NCBI GenBank assembly: GCA_033977085.1
Contig: CP138906.1
Span: 2,852,001-2,916,000 of the forward strand
Source of the DNA: Apirhabdus apintestini
GTDB lineage: Bacteria > Pseudomonadota > Gammaproteobacteria > Enterobacterales > Enterobacteriaceae
Length of the DNA: 64,000 bases
Direction of reading: 5' to 3'
How positions within the stretch are numbered: position 1 is the first letter of the stretch; each line of letters starts with the position of its first letter. Of this stretch, positions 55,907-64,000 are shown piece by piece. Below the pieces are notes generated by a model, which ran no database searches, was not told where the DNA came from, and saw only the letters and a list, made by a program, of their open reading frames with translations. Both the position numbers and the translations under genes were made by a program.

Positions 55907-57076
55907 ATGAGCGAACATGCGGAAACGCAAATATCGCAACCCTCAGGCGGAAAAAGAAAAAGCGCAAAGGCGCCCTACTCTTTTAACCCTAATAATTGTT
56001 ATTGCCGCAATTGCCTGGGGCATCTATTGGTTCCTGGTGCTGCGCCATTATGAAAATACCGATGATGCGTATGTTGCAGGCAATCAGGTGCAAATCATGT
56101 CGCAGGTGCCGGGTAGCGTGACAAAAGTTTGGGTTGAGAACACTGACTTTGTCAAAAAGGGCGATGTGCTGGTTACGCTCGATAAAACAGATGCAGAACA
56201 AAGTTTTGAAAAAGCGAAAACCGAGCTAGCCTCTAGCGTTCGCCAGGTGCGTCAGCAGATGATAAACAGCGCACAATTCAAAGCAAATATTGCGCTACGT
56301 AAAACCGCGCTAGCCCAGGCACAAAGCGATTTACAGCGCCGAATTCCCTTAGGTAACTCAAATCTGATTGGCCGTGAAGAGTTACAGCATTCCCGCGATG
56401 CGGTCGCCAGCGCCAGGCACAACTGGATGTCGCCGTACAGCAATATAATGCCAATCAAGCCATGATTCTGGATACCAGTCTGGAGCAGCAACCGGCGGTT
56501 CAACAGGCTGCAACAGCGGTGCGCAACGCCTGGCTTTCGTTGCAACGTACTCAGATTGTCAGCCCTATGACCGGATACGTTTCACGCCGTTCTGTGCAAG
56601 TGGGGGCGGAAATCGGTACGACTACGCCGCTTATGGCGATAGTGCCATCCAGCAACTTATGGGTAGACGCGAACTTTAAAGAAACGCAGCTGGCCCATAT
56701 GCGTATTGGCCAGCCGGCGACTATTATCAGCGATATTTACGGCGATGATATTGAATATAAAGGAAAAGTCATCGGCCTTGATATGGGCACAGGCAGTGCT
56801 TTCTCGCTGCTACCCGCGCAGAATGCAACCGGAAACTGGATTAAAGTCGTACAGCGTTTACCGGTGCGTATTGAACTTGATGCACAGCAGCTTGAGAAAC
56901 ATCCGCTGCGCATTGGCCTCTCTACTCAGGTAAAAGTAGACACCAGCAATCGCGATGGCGGCGTGCTGTCCACCCAGCAGCGTACAACTCCCGCCTATCA
57001 AAGTAACGCACGCGAATTGAACCTAACGCCGGTAGATCGGTTGATTGCCGATATTATCCGGGCAAACGCTGGCTGA
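55907..57076 (+). CDS. emrA: EmrA, membrane-fusion protein of the EmrAB-TolC efflux pump (frameshifts)
   Basis: ATG 55907 reads MSEHAETQISQPSGGK, then two missing A bases in the following A-rich stretch move it to TLLTLIIVIAAIAWGIYWFL, the single membrane anchor. LRHYENTDDAYVAGNQVQIM, SVTKVWVENTDFVKKGDVLV follow. Another break is at C2 (56413-56414; three gives VASAQAQLDVAVQQYNANQA). Restored length is 390 aa, equal to E. coli. EmrA bridges EmrB to TolC and exports hydrophobic toxins such as CCCP and nalidixic acid. Confidence 0.93.
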
Positions 57077-57092
57077 TGCGGCGGAGATAGTG

Positions 57093-58631
57093 ATGCAACA
57101 ACAAAAGCCGCTGGAAGGTACGCCGCTGGTCATTATGACCATCGCCCTGGCACTGGCCACTTTTATGCAGGTGCTGGATTCAACGATAGCGAATGTCGCC
57201 ATCCCTACCATCGCGGGAAACCTGGGCTCATCACTGAGCCAGGGGACATGGGTGATAACCTCATTCGGCGTTGCCAATGCGATTTCTATCCCTCTTACCG
57301 GGTGGCTGGCAAAGCGCGTGGGAGAGGTAAAACTCTTTTTATGGTCAACGGCAGCCTTCGCCGTCGCCTCCTGGGCCTGCGGCATCTCCAACAGCCTCGG
57401 AATGCTTATTTTCTTCCGTGTTATTCAGGGGATTGTTGCAGGTCCATTGATTCCTTTATCTCAAAGCCTATTACTGAGTAATTATCCACCGGCCAAGCGC
57501 AGTGTCGCCCTGGCGCTGTGGTCCATGACTGTTATTGTTGCGCCCATATGCGGGCCAATTTTGGGCGGCTGGATCAGCGATAATTACCACTGGGGCTGGA
57601 TATTCTTTATTAACGTTCCTATCGGCATTGTGGTCGTGTTGATGACACTGCAAACGTTACGCGGCCGCGAAACCAGAACCGAACGGCGGCGCATTGATGC
57701 CGTCGGGCTGGGGCTATTAATTTTTGGCATCGGCAGCCTGCAGGTCATGCTCGATCGCGGTAAAGAGCTTGACTGGTTCAATTCCTCAGAAATAGTTATT
57801 TTAACCATCGTTGCGGTCATCGCGATTAGTTTCCTCATCGTATGGGAATTAACGGATAAAAACCCCATCGTCGATCTTTCACTCTTTAAGTCGCGAAACT
57901 TCACGATTGGGTGTTTGTGCATCAGCCTGGCCTATATGCTGTATTTCGGGAGTATCGTGCTGCTGCCGCAGCTTCTCCAGGAGGTTTTTGGCTATACGGC
58001 AACCTGGGCCGGGCTGGCTTCGGCGCCCGTAGGCATTATTCCCGTCATTCTATCGCCGCTGATTGGGCGCTTTGCCCATAAACTGGATATGCGACGGCTG
58101 GTGACATTTAGCTTTATTATGTATGCCGTATGTTTCTACTGGCGCGCATGGACATTTGAACCCGGCATGGATTTCGCCACTTCCGCATGGCCACAGTTTA
58201 TCCAGGGGTTTGCGGTTGCCTGCTTCTTTATGCCATTGACTACCATTACGCTATCCGGATTGCCATCTGAACGACTCGCGGCGGCTTCCAGTTTGTCTAA
58301 TTTTACGCGTACGCTCGCAGGCTCTATTGGTACTTCGATTACCACCACACTCTGGACTAATCGGGAGGCAATGCACCACGCGCAGTTTGCGGAGTCGGTC
58401 ACGCCTTATAATCCGAATGCGCAAGCCATGTACGATAGGCTTCAGGATATGGGCATGAGCCAACAGCAGGCGTCGGGCTGGATAGCGCAGCAGATAACCG
58501 ATCAGGGGTTAATCATCTCCGCCAATGAGATTTTCTGGGCTTCTGCCGGCGTATTCCTGTTAATGCTGGGAATGGTGTGGCTGGCTAAACCTCCTTTCGG
58601 TGCCGGCGGCGGTGGCGGCGGTGCACATTAA
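57093..58631 (+). CDS. emrB: EmrB, DHA2-family MFS multidrug transporter
   Basis: 512 aa, intact, 14 predicted membrane helices. ATG 57093 follows GGAGATAGTG, 16 bp after emrA. Motifs: VLDSTIANVAIPTIAGNLGS (D1), RVIQGIVAGPLIPLSQSLLL, ALWSMTVIVAPICGPILGGW (motif C). The carboxy end AKPPFGAGGGGGGAH matches the family. It is the proton-coupled pump of EmrAB-TolC. One of few large genes here without a frameshift. Confidence 0.95.
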   Translation: MQQQKPLEGTPLVIMTIALALATFMQVLDSTIANVAIPTIAGNLGSSLSQGTWVITSFGVANAISIPLTGWLAKRVGEVKLFLWSTAAFAVASWACGISNSLGMLIFFRVIQGIVAGPLIPLSQSLLLSNYPPAKRSVALALWSMTVIVAPICGPILGGWISDNYHWGWIFFINVPIGIVVVLMTLQTLRGRETRTERRRIDAVGLGLLIFGIGSLQVMLDRGKELDWFNSSEIVILTIVAVIAISFLIVWELTDKNPIVDLSLFKSRNFTIGCLCISLAYMLYFGSIVLLPQLLQEVFGYTATWAGLASAPVGIIPVILSPLIGRFAHKLDMRRLVTFSFIMYAVCFYWRAWTFEPGMDFATSAWPQFIQGFAVACFFMPLTTITLSGLPSERLAAASSLSNFTRTLAGSIGTSITTTLWTNREAMHHAQFAESVTPYNPNAQAMYDRLQDMGMSQQQASGWIAQQITDQGLIISANEIFWASAGVFLLMLGMVWLAKPPFGAGGGGGGAH

Positions 58632-58945
58632 TCATCGGCATCACTCAAGGCTTATAGAGTAGCAATGCGTTAATATGGCCTCCGAAAGGGGCCTGACATT
58701 TCTTTATCAACATGCTGCAGTTTCTTCTGGCTTCAGTCTGCCATCCCATCTCTCATCAATCGCTCTATGTTGGACACCGGCTATCGCTCTTTACCACATA
58801 ATACGCTTTCTACAGGCGGCTTTAACGCTGGCGTTATCAGGGAAGATGTTAACCCCGCGGTATGTTAACAAAAGGATGTGCGACCGGAACTAGCGTCATG
58901 CCAGCACAGAGCTCCGCTTTATAAGTCTCTTAAAATAGGCAGTAA
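58632..58945. other. Intergenic downstream of emrB
   Basis: About 310 bp up to the IS200-like element, with no supported gene or clear emrB terminator. Confidence 0.45.
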
Positions 58946-59215
58946 AAATCCGCCTTCATAGAAGGCGGCTTTGATTACGCCCCAGAGCGGCGCTCTAAGT
59001 TCGGGCTCATAGAGCCCTCCCTTCACACTTCATATAGCGATAGCTGTGTATCATCCACTTCATGCTTTTCCTGATACTTTACGTATTTACGGATCATTTC
59101 TGCATTCACACCTACGCTGTCTACGCAGTATCCCTTTGCCCGGAAGTGATTTCCTCATGTTACCAACGGTGCAAAACTGATCCACCCCAGCGGTTGAAAA
59201 CTGATCCAGGGGTTA

Positions 59216-61045
<1,830 letters not shown>

Positions 61046-61542
61046 GCAAGGTGGATCAATATTAGACCGTTGGTGGTGACGGTAAGTGGATCACTTTTTA
61101 CCCGTTGTTGACACCTCATAGCTTATGCTTACAAACTTACTGAAGAGCCTTATTGCTGTCCTGCCCTTCAAATGGCCCATCACTTCTGATACTGCTGACA
61201 GTCTCGGCGGTATTTTCATCAGAAGATGCACATGCTCTAACCGTAGGTTTAATTCAATAATTTGGTTCTTCAGCTGCTCACTGAGTATCCCTATCTGTCG
61301 GTACACTTCCTTCCCAACATTGCCTTTGAGTATTCCGAAACGGCACTCAGGCGCCCAGACTATATGATATTGACAATGCCACAGTAGGTGGGAAGCGCTT
61401 TGGAACCTGCTCCTGTTTAATTTCCCTACAAGTTGTGCGGACAACAGACAGAGATTTTGGCATGGGGAGGTTTTTACAGGCAGAGCTAAAACCGAGTCGA
61501 TAACCACGTCCACGGGACGTGGTTATCAGTTAAGAATAAAAA

Positions 61543-61566
61543 GCCGGTCACAAGACCGGCATTTTG
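61543..61566 (-). terminator. luxS terminator
   Basis: GCCGGTC at 61543-61549 pairs with GACCGGC at 61554-61560. On the minus strand the stem is followed by TTTTT (plus-strand A-run at 61538-61542), a standard intrinsic terminator 40 bases past the luxS stop. Confidence 0.85.
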
Positions 61567-61606
61567 GGTGAGGGAAACATTTCCTGCGCATCTGGCAGAT
61601 GCGAGA

Positions 61607-62122
61607 TTAAACGTGCAGCGCCTGGAGTTTGTCCTCAGGCAGCGCAAGCTCTTCATTACTGTTTACGCTGATGCCGCGCTCAATGATATGACGGGCGATG
61701 TCCTGCGCTTCACTCAACGAGTGCATTTGATAGGTACCGCACTGATAAACGTTGGATCCAGGGATTTTACTTTGGTCCTGAACTTTCAGCACATCGGCCA
61801 TCGCCGCTTTCCATGCTTCTGCCACGCGGCGCTCATCCGGCTGGCCAATCAGACTCATATAGAATCCGGTACGGCAGCCCATTGGAGAAATATCAATAAT
61901 TTCTACGCCATCGCCATTAAGATGATTCCGCATAAATCCTGCAAAAAGATGCTCCAGAGTATGGATGCCTTTTTCCGGCATAACTTCCTCATTCGGGATA
62001 CAAAATCGCAGGTCAAAAACAGTAATCGTATCGTTATGCGGCGTATGCATCGTTTTAGCAACCCGCACCGCAGGCGCCCCCATACGCGTGTGATCGACAG
62101 TGAAACTATCCAGTAATGGCAT
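61607..62122 (-). CDS. luxS: S-ribosylhomocysteine lyase LuxS
   Basis: 171 aa, the E. coli length. [20 protein letters not shown], the zinc motif [15 protein letters not shown] (HxxEH) and [17 protein letters not shown] with the catalytic Cys are all present, as is the third zinc ligand near DIARHI. LuxS cleaves S-ribosylhomocysteine to homocysteine and the AI-2 precursor. Next to gshA with micA between, exactly as in E. coli. Confidence 0.96.
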   Translation of the reverse strand: MPLLDSFTVDHTRMGAPAVRVAKTMHTPHNDTITVFDLRFCIPNEEVMPEKGIHTLEHLFAGFMRNHLNGDGVEIIDISPMGCRTGFYMSLIGQPDERRVAEAWKAAMADVLKVQDQSKIPGSNVYQCGTYQMHSLSEAQDIARHIIERGISVNSNEELALPEDKLQALHV

Positions 62123-62160
62123 CTGGTCACCTCCGATAAGTGATTTTTTACAATAAGAGT

Positions 62161-62187
62161 GAACTATTCATTACGCGGCGAGTCTGA
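62161..62187 (+). promoter_or_regulatory. Sigma-E promoter of micA
   Basis: GAACT at 62161-62165 and TCTGA at 62183-62187, spaced 17 bases, fit the RpoE consensus (GGAACTT and TCTGA). The sRNA 5' end GAAAG at 62194 is seven bases downstream. micA is a known RpoE target. Confidence 0.8.
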
Positions 62188-62193
62188 ATCTAT

Positions 62194-62265
62194 GAAAGAC
62201 GCGCATTTGTTATCATCATCCCTGTTTCAGAGATGAAAATTTGGCCACACTGATGTGGCCTTTTT
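62194..62265 (+). ncRNA. micA: MicA small RNA
   Basis: GAAAGACGCGCATTTGTTAT followed by CATCATCCCTG is the MicA 5' region that pairs with ompA mRNA, identical to the E. coli sequence as I recall it. The first hairpin (CATCATCCCTG... CAGAGATG) has TTT in the loop region where E. coli has AATT. The terminator GGCCACACTGATGTGGCC plus T5 ends at 62265. About 72 nt. MicA with Hfq represses ompA and other outer-membrane protein genes under envelope stress. Location between luxS and gshA is conserved. Confidence 0.93.
62243..62265 (+). terminator. micA terminator
   Basis: GGCCACA at 62243-62249 pairs with TGTGGCC at 62254-62260, followed by T5. Read on the other strand, the stem is preceded by A-rich sequence and followed by AAATTTT, so it may also reduce gshA read-through into luxS. 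Confidence 0.85.
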
Positions 62266-62273
62266 CTTTGTTT

Positions 62274-63830
62274 TCATCCCTGGCGCTTGAGCCATGACTC
62301 AAACGGCTCGCTGTCCGACGCTTCAATTTCTCGCTGCCGCGCGAACGAAGCATCGCGTTCCTTACAAAAATCATCTTCACTTAGTATAGATAACGGCTCT
62401 TCCACCAGCATTGCCTGATATTGCTGAGCAAGCTGGCGGCCAGTCCCCACAATGCCCTCAGCTTTCATCGTTTGCAAGATGCGTGCGGAATAGGTTAACG
62501 ACGAATCGTCAAAACATTGGTTTAATGCATCGCAAACATCGCGATATGCAGATCCACCAGAAATGCCATCCAATGTTTCAGCCACTCTGCGTAAATCGCG
62601 AAACAGATTTTTGCCGACGGTGCTTAAGGGGTACTGCGCCGTTTCGCAACTGATACCCAGCGTTAAGCCGGGTTTTCGCCCTTCGAGAATCACACGATTC
62701 CAATTCACACGCGTACACTGAAGTTCCGCGCTGCTCATTTCAGGCGCCTGCGCCAGCGCACACCAAATCATAAACAAATCGAGAAAGCGCACCTGCTGCG
62801 CATCAACGCCAATGGGTGAAAAGGGATTAATATCCAGCGAGCGTACTTCAATATATTCTACACCACCGCGCAGTAGTGCATCTGAAGGCGTTTCGCCTGA
62901 ATGAGTAACGCGTTTCGGGCGAATAGGCGCATACAGTTCATTCTCAATTTGTAAAACGTTGGTATTGAGCTGTAATGCTTTACCGTCCTTATGCAGGCCA
63001 AGCGCAGCGAATTCTTCCGACGGCGTATGAATAGCGCGCTTCAGACCTGCCACATAGGTATCCAGGTTGTTAAACGTTATCCCTAGCTGGCTTTGCGATT
63101 TATTGGTGTAGCCTAAATCGCTGAGACGTAGCGAAGTTGCATACGGTAAATAGTACATACCGCATTCCGTTTTCTCGAATGGCAAAGAGCTAGGATTGCC
63201 CTGAAGAAACGAAGAGCAGATCGCCGGGGAGGCGCCAAATAAATATGGAATGACCCACCCAAATCGATAATAGTTACGAATCAGTCGAAAATAACCGTCC
63301 GAGATAGCAGCTTTGCCGCTTTCAGCATCACTCACCCCGCAGCGCGCCTGCCAAAAGCTAAGCGGCAGTGAAAAATTGTAGTGTACGCCAGAGATAGTTT
63401 GCATCAATGCGCCGTACCGGTTTTTCAACCCTTCGCGATATAGCGTTTTCATCCGCCCTATATTCGACCTGCCGTATTGCGCCAGTTCTATACGCTGCCC
63501 ATCGTCTATAAAGCAAGGCATACTTAGCGGCCACATGCGTTCATCACCCAATTCTCGGGCAGTATGACGATGCAAGTCGCGCAAAAAGGCCAGCATATGA
63601 TCGACGTCGCCATCGACGGGAGTGATAAACTCCAGCAGCGCCTCAGCAAAATCCGTCGTTATCCATTTATGGGTCAGCGCCGCACCTAAAGATTGAGGGT
63701 GCCCTGTTGTTGCAAGATGGCCTTCTTTAGTAACGCGCAGCGTCTCGCGCTCAAGACCGCGATGAATTCCCTCTACCGCGTGAGGATGGGCTTCCAGCCA
63801 GGCTAACGCCTGTGATACATCCGGGATCAA
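62274..63830 (-). CDS. gshA: Glutamate-cysteine ligase GshA
   Basis: 518 aa, the E. coli length, intact. [40 protein letters not shown] (the E-R-E active-site region), [34 protein letters not shown], and [20 protein letters not shown] are diagnostic of proteobacterial GshA. It makes gamma-glutamylcysteine, the first step of glutathione synthesis. Start ATG 63830 follows GAGGTCACATTG. Confidence 0.96.
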   Translation of the reverse strand: MIPDVSQALAWLEAHPHAVEGIHRGLERETLRVTKEGHLATTGHPQSLGAALTHKWITTDFAEALLEFITPVDGDVDHMLAFLRDLHRHTARELGDERMWPLSMPCFIDDGQRIELAQYGRSNIGRMKTLYREGLKNRYGALMQTISGVHYNFSLPLSFWQARCGVSDAESGKAAISDGYFRLIRNYYRFGWVIPYLFGASPAICSSFLQGNPSSLPFEKTECGMYYLPYATSLRLSDLGYTNKSQSQLGITFNNLDTYVAGLKRAIHTPSEEFAALGLHKDGKALQLNTNVLQIENELYAPIRPKRVTHSGETPSDALLRGGVEYIEVRSLDINPFSPIGVDAQQVRFLDLFMIWCALAQAPEMSSAELQCTRVNWNRVILEGRKPGLTLGISCETAQYPLSTVGKNLFRDLRRVAETLDGISGGSAYRDVCDALNQCFDDSSLTYSARILQTMKAEGIVGTGRQLAQQYQAMLVEEPLSILSEDDFCKERDASFARQREIEASDSEPFESWLKRQG

Positions 63831-64000
63831 TGTGACCTCCGCCTGTCAAATACGTTTTCATTTAGCATAATTGCCATCGTCGACCATAACGAGAACGGCT
63901 CCATTATCGGTCATAGCGTTAATGCGTGTTATATAGCGAAGAAATAGTCAGACGCCTCTTTAAGCGCAAGCTTAATTCAGGCGTACATCTATGGCATCCA

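Overview
The window looks like chromosome from a member of the Enterobacteriaceae. The right-hand genes (stpA, ygaC, ygaM, nrdH, proVWX, emrRAB, luxS, micA, gshA) follow the Escherichia coli/Salmonella order for that region. Their proteins are clearly diverged from the E. coli and Salmonella versions as I recall them, so I leave the genus open.

Layout. (1) About 1-16.4 kb is the distal part of a CP4-57-like integrative element. It holds a yfjI (DUF3987) remnant, a yfjJ-like gene, a defence cargo (SIR2-like protein plus a type III restriction-modification pair), a YfjR-like WYL regulator, a GYF-domain gene split by an IS100-like element, small secreted proteins, a DUF905 protein, an ArdB/YfjX antirestriction protein, a RadC/YfjY protein, a DUF987 protein, and a CbeA/CbtA-type antitoxin-toxin pair with an extra zinc-ribbon/glycine-zipper gene between the two. 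(2) At 16.3-18.6 kb there is a degenerate ssrA (tmRNA) 3'-end attachment region with the ssrA-type terminator. An IS3-family element and a truncated intA follow, probably the stub of a second element in tandem. (3) At 18.8-28.1 kb are an NlpC/P60 hydrolase, a small BapA-like repeat adhesin with a badly decayed type I secretion cluster, and two paralogous LuxR-type regulators. (4) At 28.2-32.9 kb is an amino-sugar operon: sodium/solute symporter, NagB-like, NagA-like and ROK repressor, with a palindromic operator candidate upstream. (5) At 33.2-40.8 kb are a DUF333 lipoprotein, a YodC-like protein, stpA, ygaC, ygaM, an orphan nrdH (nrdIEF missing), then proVWX. (6) At 40.9-54.8 kb a block that sits near 8-9 min in E. 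coli (aroM, aroL, yaiI, proC, psiF, iraP, an MdtG-like MFS gene, ddlA, yaiY, yaiW, sbmA, ampH) is placed between proX and emrR, with an IS100-like copy between psiF and iraP. (7) At 55.2-64.0 kb are emrR, emrA, emrB, an IS200-like element split by a third IS100-like copy, luxS, the sRNA gene micA and gshA.

A striking global feature is that a large share of the genes are broken by one-base frameshifts, most of them one-base contractions of short homopolymers. Restoring the bases gives family-standard lengths (ProC 269 aa, EmrA 390 aa, the second LuxR paralogue 198 aa). This pattern fits uncorrected long-read indel errors at least as well as true pseudogenes. I therefore annotate these genes as the intact gene 'with frameshift' and give positions. 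Real lesions are harder to explain away where sequence is physically missing: the truncated intA, the missing ATPase domain of the Bap exporter, missing nrdIEF, and IS insertions with target duplications.
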